Positions 44,690-54,901 of a stretch of DNA of 64,000 nucleotides are shown in pieces. The first letter of the stretch is position 1, and each line of letters begins with the position of its first letter. Under the pieces are notes generated by a model. That model had not been told where the DNA came from, did not search any database, and saw only the letters and a program-made list of their open reading frames with translations. The stretch comes from Arthrobacter sp. CAN_C5 (GTDB lineage: Bacteria > Actinomycetota > Actinomycetes > Actinomycetales > Micrococcaceae), in NCBI RefSeq assembly GCF_017875735.1, contig NZ_JAGGMZ010000001.1, positions 1,178,001 to 1,242,000 on the forward strand, read 5' to 3'. A program made the position numbers and the translations under genes.

Positions 44690-45264
44690 TGTAATCGATG
44701 GCTTCCGGGCGTGTGGGGCCCCGGGGGTCGGGGTGCCGCCGCGCAGCCACTGGTAGGTGAAGGTGACCGGGCCGGGTGACCGCTGGCCGATCGTCGCGGA
44801 CAGTGATGTGCGACGACTGAGGTGGCAGTGATGGTCGGTGTTGGGGGTACGATGACCGGCTCGGGTGCCGGGGTTGGTACGGCTGCCGTCTGGCTGGAGG
44901 TCTGCGCAGCCGTCGTGTAGCCGGGGTTGGTGCCGGTGACCTTCACGCTGAGATTCTTGCCAGCGTCAGCGACCCTATAGGTGCTGCTTGCTGCCCCGAA
45001 AATGGCAGCGTTGTTGCACAGCCCCTGGTAGGTGAAGATGGTGCCGGTGCTCGCGGTTAGTGTGCTGCCGACGCTCAGTTGCCCCGTGACGGTCGGCTTC
45101 GCCGATGTCAGGGTCTCGGTTTGGATCAGTTGGGTGGACAGTAACGTGCAAACTGTCGTGCCCGCTGAGCTCTTGCCCGTGACCCGGATTCTCACGGTCT
45201 TGCCCAGGTCAGCTGCGACCGGGGCGTAGGTGGTTCGCTCACCGGGGTCCTTCTGGTGGGTGAG
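44690..45264 (-). pseudogene. Fragment of a surface protein with Ig-like repeats
   Basis: In frame it reads LGKTVRIRVTGKSSAGTTV, SAKPTVTGQLSVGSTLTAS, NLSVKVTGTNPGYTTAAQT and PVIVPPTPTITATSV, then after a frame change FTYQWLRGG. These match the repeats between the catalytic and C-terminal domains of the subtilase at 51864 (VTLTYQWLRDG, SVKVTGTKTGYTSASKT). Both ends of the gene are missing. It is a relic of a related exported protein. Confidence 0.65.
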
Positions 45265-45397
45265 TTCTCTGCCCAGGCCCATGCGTAGGTCCGCCGGTGA
45301 TGGCGGTGACTGTCGAATTCTGGTAGCGGATTTGCCCCGTTTTGTACGCTGCGGGCTTACCCTTTTGCTACCGACCGAACCGAAGGGAGCCCCACCC

Positions 45398-46006
45398 ATG
45401 GATGAGGACCAGCTTGAGGCGCCCAATCGTGAGAGGTCCCGCCGCGAAGGTGTGTGGATTGCAATCGGGTTTGCCCTGGTGGCTGCCGTCGCCGGCGGCC
45501 TGGTCGGCGCCGGGATGAACGGTGCCTTCTCTTCTCCGGCGGAGACCAGCCCACCGACCGAGACCAGCTCACCGACGGAGACTGTGCCGTCTACCGCGGC
45601 CGAACTGCTGGCCCTGGAGCAACCGCCCGCCGAAGTCAAGATTGGGACAACTACCATCCCAGTCCGGGGACGGGTCGCAGGGGAGCTGCCGGCCGGGGTT
45701 CAACTCTGGGCTGGGGTGCGGATGGTCAGCGGCTGGAACGATGTTCCTGCGCTGGCACGGGACAGCTTGTTCTCCCTGAATCCCTGCGTCGTCGATGAAG
45801 CGGCCGGCACCTTCGACTGCCTTGATGTCCGATTCGGGTTGAACGAGCTTCCGGGCGAAGGATTCGCCGTCTACGTGTTCCTTACCGACACAGAGACGGC
45901 CCTGGCGCTGCTGGAAATTGAAGACGAGCAGGTGCGCGGCAACACGGTCAACAGTGGTCCGCTGGAGTTTGACGCGCTCGAACCGATCTTCATCGAGCAG
46001 ATTTAG
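45398..46006 (+). CDS. Membrane-anchored extracellular hypothetical protein
   Basis: 202 residues from the ATG at 45398 with GAAGGGA about 11 bases upstream. A charged N terminus (EDQLEAPNRERSRREG) precedes one helix (VWIAIGFALVAAVAGGLVG), then a Ser/Thr/Pro/Glu linker (SPPTETSSPTETVPS) and a beta-rich domain of about 120 residues. Topology should be inside-out, with the domain outside the cell. Family not recognised. Confidence 0.62.
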   Translation: MDEDQLEAPNRERSRREGVWIAIGFALVAAVAGGLVGAGMNGAFSSPAETSPPTETSSPTETVPSTAAELLALEQPPAEVKIGTTTIPVRGRVAGELPAGVQLWAGVRMVSGWNDVPALARDSLFSLNPCVVDEAAGTFDCLDVRFGLNELPGEGFAVYVFLTDTETALALLEIEDEQVRGNTVNSGPLEFDALEPIFIEQI

Positions 46007-46033
46007 GGCCGCCCCGGTGAGCGGGCGCCATGG

Positions 46034-47036
46034 CTAGCCCATGTCCATCAGGGCCGGGTAGATCGAGTACATCGGGAGCATGATCGCCACGATGAGCAGA
46101 CCGGCGATGGCGTACACCAGGTAGTTCACCGTGGGCTCCAGGGTCCGGTTCAGGGTTTCAAGCTGCATGTTCGCTTCGTCCCGGTACTCGGGGGCGAGCT
46201 CTTCCCTGACCTCGATTTCCTGGCGGATCGACGGCGCCGACGCGAGGATCTGCCGGGCCACGGCCGGGATCAGCCGGAGTCAGCGAATTCCTGCAGGGGA
46301 ACACCATCGGCGAGCATCTTGTCGGCATGCTTGTTGCAGTGCGATGCCAGGGCGTCGTTACCGCAACCGCTGCCCGCTGCCCGCTGTCCGCAAAGCTTCC
46401 GGCTCGTTGATGCCGTTGGACAGGTTCGCGGCCAGAAGCTGGAACAGCCGTGACGTGGCAGCCAGTTGCAGGATCGGGCCGATCCCGGGCATCCGGATGA
46501 ACAGGTTGCCCACCGCGATCCGGACCGCCTCGGTTTTGCGTCCGATGGTCACCCAGAAGGCCACGAACAGCAGGATCGCGGCGATGAAACCACCGACCAC
46601 CCATTTGGCGATGCCGGCGATCTTCAGGACCATCAGCGTCATCGGCGGGGTTTCGGTGCCCAGGTCAGCGAACAGGGCCACGAAGTTCGCGATGATGAAC
46701 GCCACGGCCGCGAAGAGGAAGCCGATACACAGCGAGAGCATGAAGCCGGGCTGGATCAGGTTCATGACCAGCTTCTTCTTGATCGACTGCGATTCGGCCA
46801 CCAGGACGGCGGCCTGCTCGAGGTTCTTGTGCAGCGCTTGGGACGTCGGGGACGCCTTGATGAGCTGCCGGGCGGTCCGCGGGATGATCTCCTCGGCCAG
46901 GAGTGCCTGCTTGAAGGAGGCACCGTCGTTGCGCATCACCTCGGCGGCATGCTCGAACGCCCGGCCGATCTCGAACTTGTGGAACTGCAGGCCCACCACT
47001 TCCAGGGCCCTGGCTTCGGACTCGCCGACGCGCAAC
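46034..47036 (-). pseudogene. GspF/PilC-like pilus platform protein, frameshifted and truncated
   Basis: The product has two GspF-type repeats: GRAFEHAAEVMRNDGASFKQA with helices LSLCIGFLFAAVAFIIANFVALF and GGFIAAILLFVAFWV, and a second repeat ending ETLNRTLEPTVNYLVYAIAG. Reading it requires two frame changes near 46270 and 46380; the bridging segment is SHCNKHADKMLADGVPLQEF. The 5' end is lost at about 47036, where it joins a J-domain gene head to head. GspF/PilC proteins form the inner-membrane platform of type II secretion and type IV pili. Confidence 0.72.
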
Positions 47037-47614
47037 ACCCCCACCCGGACGGCGGCGACGAGTACATGGTCCCCTTGTGCCGGGCGGTGCAGAAGGCGTA
47101 CGAGACGCTCAACAATCCGGCCAAACGGGCGGCGTACGACCGGACCCAGGGGCAACCCCAACATGAGCAGCCGAAGTCTGATCCGAGACCGCCACCAAGG
47201 CCCCAACCAAAGCCTGAACCGAAAAAGCCGCAGCCACCCCCGAAACCAAAGCCAGAGTCGAAGCCAGCACCGGCCCGGCCGGACAGCGACTACGCCCCGC
47301 CGTGGACCTCCTCTCGGCCCAGTTCACCAGGGGCCAGCTCGAGACCGCCCACGGGATCCGCGCGGCATCCCGGATCGGGTCCAACCGGGGATGAGGGTGA
47401 TGTCCCGGAAGCTACGATCGGGCGGGCGGTGAAGCTGATGATCCTCTGGTTCTCGGCGTTTTCTGCTTGCGGCTACGTGGTGTCCACCATCGCGCTGTCA
47501 TCTTCCGACACCCTCATGGACTAATCACAACCAGTGGCGCAAGTGGTGTCCATTGTTTCCGGGGCGATGGGATTGATCGTCGGCACCGCCCAGTGGTTCC
47601 AATCCGGACCATGA
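47036..47614 (+). pseudogene. J-domain membrane protein, 5' truncated
   Basis: Begins inside the J-domain at the HPD motif (HPDGGDEY), then LCRAVQKAYETLNNPAKRAAYDRT. A Pro/Lys-rich linker (KPEPKKPQPPPKPKPES) leads to a transmembrane helix (LMILWFSAFSACGYVVSTIAL). A TAA at 47522 interrupts it, but the frame continues with a second helix (VVSIVSGAMGLIVGTAQWF) to a TGA at 47612. The N-terminal J helices are missing. J-domains stimulate Hsp70; this copy cannot be functional. Confidence 0.65.
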
Positions 47615-48132
47615 CGGCCACCCCCATGACAAAGGCCGGGCCCCCCGTAGGAGAGACCCGAAGCTTCGTCATCAAAAGTTTTCAGATAGGAGAAGACGTT
47701 GATGGTGTTCGTCCAAGACCGAGGGGAAGGCCACGCGCAGTCAGGCCGACTTTGGAAAGTATGGTCTGCCCGCGCCGCCCTGATGAATACTCTGCGCTGG
47801 TTCATTACGCCGGCGCAGGATAGGTCTCCAACCCGAGATGGAGGCCAAGAGCTTGAGCATTCACTGGGAACTCCTTCTTGGTTCTAGGCGGACGATCAGC
47901 TTGGCTGAGATGGGGCAGATGTACCTAAAGGACGGGGCACCTGGCCCGGGAGTCATGGCACTACGAGTGCGCATTGGTGCCAGTCGGTCGGCTAGGGGTC
48001 GCTTACGTACCTGTCAGCGGATGCCCCGGCCGCGGTTTTCTCTTGCCTTTGCTGATTCGATGCCGTGCTTCACGCCGAACCGGATGATGAAATACAGGAC
48101 AAAGCAACTGAGGATCACCGGGATAATGGTGA
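47615..48132. other. Gap left of the IS630 remnant
   Basis: 518 bp with no gene that I can support. Confidence 0.35.
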
Positions 48133-49216
48133 CTAGTGCTCCGTGTTAATGGTTTGTTTGCGTTTCATCTTGCCTAGGAGGTACTCCGCTGATTTGGTCC
48201 AGGTGAATGGTTTGGCGTCCTGGTTGTAGTTCTCGATGTAGCGTTGCATGGTTTGTTCCAGGTCTTTGACGGAGCTGAATGTGCCACGTTTGAGGCATTG
48301 GCGGGTGATGATCCCGAAGAAGATCTCCACCATGTTCAGCCAGGAACAGCTGGTCGGGGTGAAGTGGAGGGTGACCCGCGGATTGGCGTCCAGCCAGTCC
48401 AAGACGTTCTGGTGTTTATGGGTCGCGTAGTTGTCGCAGATGACATGCAGCTCGATCCCGGGGTGGGCGTCCGCTACGCGGCCCAGGAAATCGACGAACT
48501 CGATGTTGGTGTGCTTTGGGTAGAAGGCGTTCGCGCTGAGTTTGCCCGTGAGGACCTCCAGAGCGGCGAATAGGGTCGTGGTGCCGTTGCGCTTGGTAGT
48601 CATGGGTCTGCTGCAGCGGGTGCGTCGGAGACAACGGCTGATCCGGGCCGGTACGGGACAATGCCTGGATTTGGGTCTTCTCATCGACACTGACCACCAC
48701 CGCGTTTTCCGGCGGAGACATATACAGGCCCACCACGTCCCGGAGCTTGAACTCCAAGGCGGGATCGGTGGAGAACTTGAAGGTCTCGATCCGGTGCGGC
48801 TGGATTTTCCAACGACGCCAAATCCGGGCCACAGAGGAAAAGGAGACTCCGTGGCGTTCGGCCATGATGCGGGCGGACCAGTGCGAGATCCCCAATTCGG
48901 CCGGCGGTTTCCCGTCATTGGCCAGGGTGTCCGCGATCAAGGCAAGTTCATCGATTTCTCGCTCCCGGCCCGGACGCTGGACATCGGACAGGGCCTCGAT
49001 CCCGCCCTCGGCATAGCGGTTGCGCCACTTCAAAACCGTGGGCGCTGAAAACCCCGTGATCTGCTCGATCTGGATATTCGGCATCCCGGCGGAAGCCAAC
49101 AAAACTGTGCGTGCCCGCAACGCTAACGTCGCCGAGGAAGAATTCCCACGCGTCAGCACTTCCAAGGCGCCCCGGTCCCCGTCACGCAATTCCAAAGCCC
49201 TCGCCAGATAAACCAT
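48133..49216 (-). pseudogene. IS630-family transposase, frameshifted
   Basis: The 5' part (from 49216) has a helix-turn-helix (LTRGNSSSATLALRART, ITGFSAPTVLKWRNRYAEGG) and VSVDEKTQIQAL. Near 48605 an extra C (CTACCAAGCG where GAC TAC AAG CGC is expected) shifts the frame. The other frame continues KRNGTTTLFAALEVLTGK, ICDNYATHKH and SWLNMVEIFFGIITRQ, completing the DDE triad. A single one-base insertion inactivates it. Confidence 0.85.
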
Positions 49217-49270
49217 GGATCAAGTCTGACAAAGATCAGACACAAAGGAACCAACGACACGCTACACTAG
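48133..49270 (-). mobile_element. IS630-family element, degenerate
   Basis: Both ends begin ACTAGTG, with inverted similarity continuing (CGTGT..TGGTT..TTTG.GT). CTAG lies at each boundary, in keeping with the TA target used by IS630. The transposase stop codon TAG is part of the left terminal CTAG. It carries one frameshifted transposase. Confidence 0.72.
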
Positions 49271-49414
49271 TAGCATTGGAATGAGCAGTGACGGGTCGAC
49301 GGTCATGGTTCCCCCAGGAGTTGTTTGGACTGACTTAGATGCGAGTCCAACCTATCCCGAGGGAACCTAGCGAAGAGCCCTAAGGCACTCATCTTGCCGC
49401 TGTGGCGTATCACC

Positions 49415-49505
49415 GACCAGAATGGCTGTTTCCTCATCCATGGATAAGGACCATCTGGCGGATTGTGATGGGGGTGTTCAGTGGGGCCCGCCTGCCGCCG
49501 CGCGG
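49415..49505 (-). pseudogene. Relic of the gene at 36771
   Basis: About 90 bp nearly identical to 37260-37350, encoding PRGGRRAPLNTPITIRQM against LRGGKRAILNTPITVRQT. One extra base in the CCATGG region breaks the frame. It sits directly against the 5' side of the SLH-like remnant. Confidence 0.6.
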
Positions 49506-49531
49506 TCGAAGCGGGCAACGGTGCGAAAACC

Positions 49532-50201
49532 TGCATTCCAGTCGGAGACGGTGGAGTTGGAGACGGCGGAGTCGGTGGTGATGTCGGGGGCTTCGCCGAC
49601 ATCTCCGATAGCCAGCAGTTCTACACCGAGATGATGTGGCTGGCAAACGAACGCATCAGCACCGGTTGGACCGAAAAGGATGGGACCCGCACCTACCGGG
49701 CACTGCAACCGGTGAACCGCGACGCGATGGCAGCGTTCCTATACCGAGCCGCTGGTTCCCCCGCCTATACGCCGCCCAAGGTGTCACCGTTTGCGGACGT
49801 TTCCACGAAGCAGCTCTTCTACAAAGATGGGCTGGTTCGCCAGCAAGGGAATCAGCACCGGCTGGACCGAAAAGAACGGGACGAAGACCTACCGTGCATT
49901 GCAACCGGTTAACCGTGACGCGATGGATGCGTTTCTGTACCGGTCCGCTGGTGCCCCTGCCTACAAGCCAGCAGCCACCTCACCGTTCGCGGATGTTTCC
50001 TCGAAGCAGCTGTTCTACAAAGAGATGTCTTGGCTTGCCAGCCGCGGCGTCAGCACTGGCTGGGCTGAACGCAACGGGACCCGCACGTACCGGGCCTTGC
50101 AAGCAGTGAACCGTGACGCGATGGCTGCAGTCATTTACCGGGTAGATATGCTCCCTCCTGAGCTGACCGAGCCTCAGCCGACCGGCCTCCCCAGCAAGTA
50201 G
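49532..50201 (+). pseudogene. C-terminal SLH-like repeats of a lost exported protein
   Basis: Three repeats of the type FADxSxxQxFYxEMxWLA, GISTGWTEKDGTRTYRAL, xPVNRDAMAAFLYR, as at the C terminus of the subtilase at 51864. The second repeat loses two bases at about 49826 (YKDGLV instead of YKEMGWFASKG), shifting the frame. The C terminus (MLPPELTEPQPTGLPSK) and stop at 50201 are intact, but the 5' part is gone. Such repeats probably bind the cell wall. Confidence 0.72.
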
Positions 50202-50255
50202 CAGCGCGGGCTGGCCGGGTCAGACAGAAGCTGAACGGCGGAGGAGGAAGTTTCA

Positions 50256-50289
50256 CTTCTCCGCACACATGATCATGTGTGCGGAGAAG
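50256..50289. repeat. Perfect 34-bp palindrome
   Basis: Arms CTTCTCCGCACACATGA and its complement meet without a spacer (centre TGATCA). It lies between the stop of the SLH-like remnant and the stop of the lipoprotein at 50331. There is no T-tract, so a simple terminator is unlikely in either direction, though a cruciform, an RNA hairpin or a protein site is possible. Confidence 0.6.
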
Positions 50290-50330
50290 GAGAAGTCCCT
50301 CACCGACTCGTTAAGAGCGATCTCCTGGGG

Positions 50331-51152
50331 TCAGAGTGGCGGCAGCTCGTCGAGCTCTTCCTGGGTGGTGCTGGCTCCCCATTCGGTGGCGTCAGGACCG
50401 GTCGCGGTGTGGACCTTCCATTCGTAGTTCCCGTCCAGCCAGAGATGGATGGTCAGCTCGCGGTCTACGTGCATAACTTCGCCGTCCACGGCGGTGAAGA
50501 AGATCCTGGCCTTCACATTCTGGATCTCGACACCTTCGCCGAGCCAGCTTCCGTCCTCGTTTTCCCAAGGGGAGTGGACGATCTTCATGCCCTCGTTTTT
50601 GAAGACGACGGAGTAGCCGTTGTCGTCAATGGCATACTCCTCCTCGCCGAAAATGGAGGTGGGGCCAAGGGGCAGCAAGCCCATCATGGTCTCCCTCGCC
50701 TCATCCGGCTTCGGCCAGTTCTCGACCAGGTTGTCCCAGTAGACCGGGTCGACCAAGGGGCGGAGCGGCTCGAATTCTTCCAGGTCAGCAACAGTCCTCG
50801 TGTGGCTTGCTTTCTGCTGGTCAGTGAAGCTCAGTCCAACTTCGGTGAATTCCTCGGCCACGTCGCCTAGCTTGCCGGCGAGCAGGTTCGGGTCCTCAAA
50901 AGAAAGATACATTTCGGGGACAGCTGGATCCATGGCGACACCGCTCATGTCCAGGGGGACAGCCTCGGGCCGTGCCGGCGGCACTGGCGTTGTCGGCTCA
51001 GCGGTAGCTTCAGCAGAGGGCGATGCAGCGGCCACAGCCGAGGTGGCGGAGGTCTGTATGTCAGCCCTGCGCTCCGCGGCTGCGCAGGATGTCAGGCCGA
51101 GGCCCAGGACGCATGCTAGGGCTACCGCAGTGGAAGTCGATCGGTTGTTCAT
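50331..51152 (-). CDS. Lipoprotein
   Basis: 273 residues. The signal MNNRSTSTAVALACVLGLGL with lipobox LTSC predicts export and lipid anchoring. A Ser/Ala/Thr/Pro linker follows (TSAVAAASPSAEATAEPTT). The mature domain is acidic with aromatic residues (EMYLSFEDPNLLAGKLGD, FEPLRPLVDPVYWDNL) and ends beta-rich (MHVDRELTIHLWLDGNYEW). GGGGGAAG lies just upstream of the ATG. Family unknown. Intact. Confidence 0.75.
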   Translation of the reverse strand: MNNRSTSTAVALACVLGLGLTSCAAAERRADIQTSATSAVAAASPSAEATAEPTTPVPPARPEAVPLDMSGVAMDPAVPEMYLSFEDPNLLAGKLGDVAEEFTEVGLSFTDQQKASHTRTVADLEEFEPLRPLVDPVYWDNLVENWPKPDEARETMMGLLPLGPTSIFGEEEYAIDDNGYSVVFKNEGMKIVHSPWENEDGSWLGEGVEIQNVKARIFFTAVDGEVMHVDRELTIHLWLDGNYEWKVHTATGPDATEWGASTTQEELDELPPL

Positions 51153-51210
51153 ACTTCCCCCATATGTGTTGACGATCGCACCGCCAATTTCTTGATCCTA
51201 GCGGATAGGG

Positions 51211-51642
51211 CTAGGTCGACAGGACGAACCCATGATCGGTCTCTGGCTCGGTGTTCCCGAGACCCCGGTCCTCGTGTATCAGCTCAAGGACAGGGGCGGA
51301 CAGAACCTCGAGGTCGCAGCCGGCCATAAAGAGGGCCTGCACGGCGAAGGGATCAGGGGTGGTGAGGCAAACCAGCATCAGATGTTCGGTGCCGATGTAG
51401 TCGTGGTCAGCGCCCAACCAGAAGCATCCCTGGAGAATTTAGGCGCAGCGACTTACCGCGGATTCGACTGACGTGGACTCGGTGGCGGTCAGCTCGCGGG
51501 CAATCCTCAAACCGTCGACCCCGGCCTTGTGCCGTCGGCCCTTCGATGGGCAGCGAACGTTTCCGTGGGGGACTGGACCACCGGAGCTGCTGGCCATGTC
51601 GGCATCGAGAAGAAGAGTCGAAGGTGACGGCATCGTCGTCAT
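51211..51642 (-). pseudogene. Clp N-domain-like gene with in-frame ochre codon
   Basis: The 3' part reads WLGADHDYIGTEHLMLVCL, then TTPDPFAVQALFMAG, the signature of a Clp N-terminal repeat (xYIGTEHLLL). The frame continues upstream across a TAA at about 51439 into DGLRIARELTATESTSVES. Clp N-domains recruit substrates and adaptors to Clp ATPases. Stand-alone N-domain proteins occur in actinobacteria. The start is not clear. Confidence 0.45.
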
Positions 51643-51863
51643 CGGGCGATGAATAGTGATCCCGAACAGCTATTAGGTGATGACCATCCCTGCCAAAGAC
51701 GTCAGCGGCTACATCCACCTAGCGGACGCCAAAGCCTTAGGGCAAGAGCGATTCGCTACTATCAACAGGTCCTCATCCCGGCGGGGGTCTACTTAGTGAT
51801 GTGTGGCCCCGGCAGCAAGGAAGCCCCGCCAGAATCATCCAACGGGGCTTCCTTGAGTGGGTA

Positions 51864-54671
51864 CTAGAACTTCTGCGAGTACCGGTTCATGAACGCGGCC
51901 ATCGCGTCCCTCTTCACCGGGGTCAGCGCTCGGTAGGTCCCGTCCGGCCAGCCGGTGCTGATGCCTGTGGAGGCCAGCCAGGTGATCTCCTTGTAGAACT
52001 GCTGCTTCGTCGAGACATCGGCGAACGGTGACTTGGCTGGGGGAGTGAAGGCCGGCTTTCCGGCGAGGCGGTACATGAACGCCGCCATCGCATCACGGTT
52101 CACCGGCTCCAGGGCTCGGTACGTTTTGGTGCCGTTGCGTTCGGTCCAGCCGGTGCTGACCCCCGTCGAGGCCAGCCAGGCCATTTCTTTGTAGAACTGC
52201 TGGCTGGTGGAGATGTCAGCGAACGGCGACTTGGCCGGGGGAGCATAGGCAGGGCTGCCCGCCATCCGGTACATGAATGCCGCCATCGCATCCCGGTTCA
52301 CGCTGACCAGCGGCCGGTACGTTTTGGTGCCGTCCTTTTCGGTCCACCCGGTACTAATGCCTTCACCAGCCATCCAGTAGATGTACTCGCTGAACTGCAG
52401 GTAGTCGGGAACATCGCTGAACTTCTGGTGTATGACATTGGTCTGGCCCGAAGTGATAGTGGCGGGGGCGTAACCGTCCTTGGACCCGGTGGCCCTCACA
52501 CTCAGGCGCTTTCCGTTATCTGCGGGAATCACCTGGTAATTGACCCCCGTGCCCCTGTTGATCGGCTGACCGTCACGCAGCCACTGGTAGCCCACCGACG
52601 TCCCTGGCGCCCAACCGCTTGACGCGGCAGTGAGGGTGTAACCGACGGCCGCAGCGCCGCTGATAGTGGGCTGGGCAGGTGAGAGTACGCCGAGAAGAAC
52701 GGCTCGCGTGGGCGTCGAGGTGCTACTTGTTGACGGGATTGATCCTGTGCCGGTGACCTTGATAGTCAGGGTCCTGCCCACGTCGGCGGCGACCGGGGTG
52801 TAGGTGGTCTGGGTGGCCCCGGAAATCAGGGTGCCGTCGCGCAGCCACTGGTAGGTCAAGGTGACCGGTGCCGGAGCCCAGGTGCCGATGGTAGTGGTGA
52901 GTTGGACTCCCACCTGGGCGCTGGAGGCGTTGGTGATGACCGGCACCGGGGTGATGATGTCGTCGTTCGGGTCGGTGATGACGGCAGTCTGCGCTGACGT
53001 CTTCGAGGCGGAGGTGTATCCGGTCTTCGTTCCGGTGACCTTCACGCTCACCTTCCCGCCGGTTACACCGACGTCGAGCTTTAAAGTGGAGGCGGTCGCA
53101 TTGGGAATGGCATCACCGTTGTGCAGCCACTGGTACGTGAGATTGACCGGGCTGGGCCCCCACGTTCCGGGGACGGCCGTAAGGGTGGACTCTACCCGCG
53201 GGGAGCCGGTAATGGTCGGGACGGCACCGGTCAAGGTGGGTGCCTGGGGTGCGACGGCTTTCACAGCAGCGTTGGCGTCGACGATGCCAGTACCGCATCC
53301 ACCGAAGCAGGCTCCCGGGAGTGGCCGTGTCGTGTCCTTGAGGATTTTCTCGACGTCCGCGGGGGTGAGGCTCCTCTTGGCGGAAAGCATCAGCGCGGCC
53401 GCACCGGCCACATGGGGTGTTGCCATGGAGGTGCCCTGCAGGTAGTTGTAGCCTTCAGAGCCCTGGGTGGTGCTGCCCTGGTTGTAGGTGGACAGGATGC
53501 CGCCCTCGTAACCGCGGCTCATATCCCCGCCGGGGGCGCTGACATCGACTTCGAGGCCGTAGTTCGAATAGGGGGTCTGTGCCCCTTCCCGGCCGGTGGC
53601 TCCGACGGTGATCACGTTCTTGCAATCCGCTGGCGACGTCCCGGCGACCGGGCTGCCGGCGTTGCCAGCGGCAGCTACCACGACGACGCCTCGGCTGACC
53701 GCATAATCGATCGCGTTCTGGTAGGACGTCCCGCAGGCTGCGGCTGTTCCCAGGCTGAGGTTGATGACCTGGGCGGGGTTCGGGTTGTTGGGGACACCGG
53801 AGATGGTGCCGCCGGCAGCCCAGATGATGCCTGGAATGATGTCGGAGGTCCAGCCTCCACAGGTGCCCATGACCCGGACGTGCTGCAGCTTGGCTCCGTA
53901 TGCGACCCCGGCTACACCTGAGTTGTTGTTGGCGGTGGCTGCGACGGTCCCGGCGACGTGCGTCCCATGCCAGGAGGACCTGTTGGTGCCGCACGCGTCC
54001 CCGGCATCGGTCGGGTCAGGGTCACGTCCGTTGCCGTCACCGCTGACGTTGGGGTCGGAAATGAAGTCGTAGCCGCTGACGGTGTTCGCGGTCAGGTCGC
54101 TATGGTTGGTGCTGCCGGTGTCGATGACAGCTACGGTGATGCCGGAGCCGGTGGAGGTGTTCCAGGCTTGCTCGACGCGCATCCCGCCCTGGGCCTCGAA
54201 CAGGCTCCACTGGAACGGGTACATGAGGTCATCGGGTGCGGCCATCAGGGTGGCGAAGTGGTCGACCTCGGCGTACTCGACATCGGAGCGCGCTTCAAGA
54301 GCGGTAACCACTTCCTGCACCTGGTCTTCAGTGAGGGACTCCACCGCTTCCAGGACGACCGCTCCGTCGCCGGTGGGTCGCAACTCCTCGACCGGGATGC
54401 CCAGGTCTTCGACGGTCAGCTCGTAGACCTTCTCGCGTCCGGCCGCACTGGGCTGGGCTTTGTCCATGAACTTCACGATGAACCGGTCCGGCTGATCCAC
54501 GGCGGGTGCTTCCAGGGCCGACGCAGGTACAGTCACCTCGGCGGGAAGAGCATCAATTGAGGGAGCTTCGGGCTGGGCTGCCGCCGGGCTGGCCGTCAAC
54601 GATCCGAGCAGGAGCGCTGCAACGGAGAGTGACGTCACAGACTTCAGCAAACGTCTGGGAGTGGCTGTCAT
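51864..54671 (-). CDS. Secreted subtilisin-like (S8) serine protease with Ig-like and SLH-like repeats
   Basis: 935 residues from the ATG at 54671, with AAGGA 6 bases upstream. A signal peptide (RRLLKSVTSLSVAALLLGSL to Ala-x-Ala near residue 32) precedes an I9-type propeptide (DRFIVKFMDKAQ, VEYAEVDHF). The catalytic triad is present: Asp184 (AVIDTGS), His235 (WHGTHVAG) and Ser415 (GTSMATPHVAG). Three or four Ig-like repeats follow (PTLTGAVPTITGSPRVEST, YQWLHNGDAIP, SVKVTGTKTG). Three C-terminal SLH-like repeats (FSDVPDYLQFSEYIYWMAGEG, NRDAMAAFMYR) probably anchor it to the wall. It degrades extracellular protein. Relics of two related genes lie at 44690 and 49532. Confidence 0.93.
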   Translation of the reverse strand: MTATPRRLLKSVTSLSVAALLLGSLTASPAAAQPEAPSIDALPAEVTVPASALEAPAVDQPDRFIVKFMDKAQPSAAGREKVYELTVEDLGIPVEELRPTGDGAVVLEAVESLTEDQVQEVVTALEARSDVEYAEVDHFATLMAAPDDLMYPFQWSLFEAQGGMRVEQAWNTSTGSGITVAVIDTGSTNHSDLTANTVSGYDFISDPNVSGDGNGRDPDPTDAGDACGTNRSSWHGTHVAGTVAATANNNSGVAGVAYGAKLQHVRVMGTCGGWTSDIIPGIIWAAGGTISGVPNNPNPAQVINLSLGTAAACGTSYQNAIDYAVSRGVVVVAAAGNAGSPVAGTSPADCKNVITVGATGREGAQTPYSNYGLEVDVSAPGGDMSRGYEGGILSTYNQGSTTQGSEGYNYLQGTSMATPHVAGAAALMLSAKRSLTPADVEKILKDTTRPLPGACFGGCGTGIVDANAAVKAVAPQAPTLTGAVPTITGSPRVESTLTAVPGTWGPSPVNLTYQWLHNGDAIPNATASTLKLDVGVTGGKVSVKVTGTKTGYTSASKTSAQTAVITDPNDDIITPVPVITNASSAQVGVQLTTTIGTWAPAPVTLTYQWLRDGTLISGATQTTYTPVAADVGRTLTIKVTGTGSIPSTSSTSTPTRAVLLGVLSPAQPTISGAAAVGYTLTAASSGWAPGTSVGYQWLRDGQPINRGTGVNYQVIPADNGKRLSVRATGSKDGYAPATITSGQTNVIHQKFSDVPDYLQFSEYIYWMAGEGISTGWTEKDGTKTYRPLVSVNRDAMAAFMYRMAGSPAYAPPAKSPFADISTSQQFYKEMAWLASTGVSTGWTERNGTKTYRALEPVNRDAMAAFMYRLAGKPAFTPPAKSPFADVSTKQQFYKEITWLASTGISTGWPDGTYRALTPVKRDAMAAFMNRYSQKF

Positions 54672-54901
54672 GGTGTTCCTTGAGACCGGGCCGGAACCGG
54701 AGTCGGGTGATGACCGAGCATCCTTGCCGGCGGTGGGAGGTACTTTCGCGCCTGATGTGTGCGGAAAGACCACAGCATCTCCCCTCAGCGAACTATAGCC
54801 GCACCAGGAAGTGAATAACAGGTCTCGGCGCGGCGGTCCACAGTGGTTCTTGGCCGGCTCCAGCGCTAGAGGAAGTGTACTGAGAGTGTTGTTCTGGTGT
54901 C
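54672..54901. promoter_or_regulatory. Promoter region between subtilase and antitoxin-like gene
   Basis: 230 bp between divergent genes. Start signals for both must lie here, but I cannot assign specific boxes. Confidence 0.3.

Noticed and set aside
48133..48918. IS630 transposase as two functional proteins
   Set aside because: A single extra base near 48605 explains the split, and each half lacks part of the catalytic triad.
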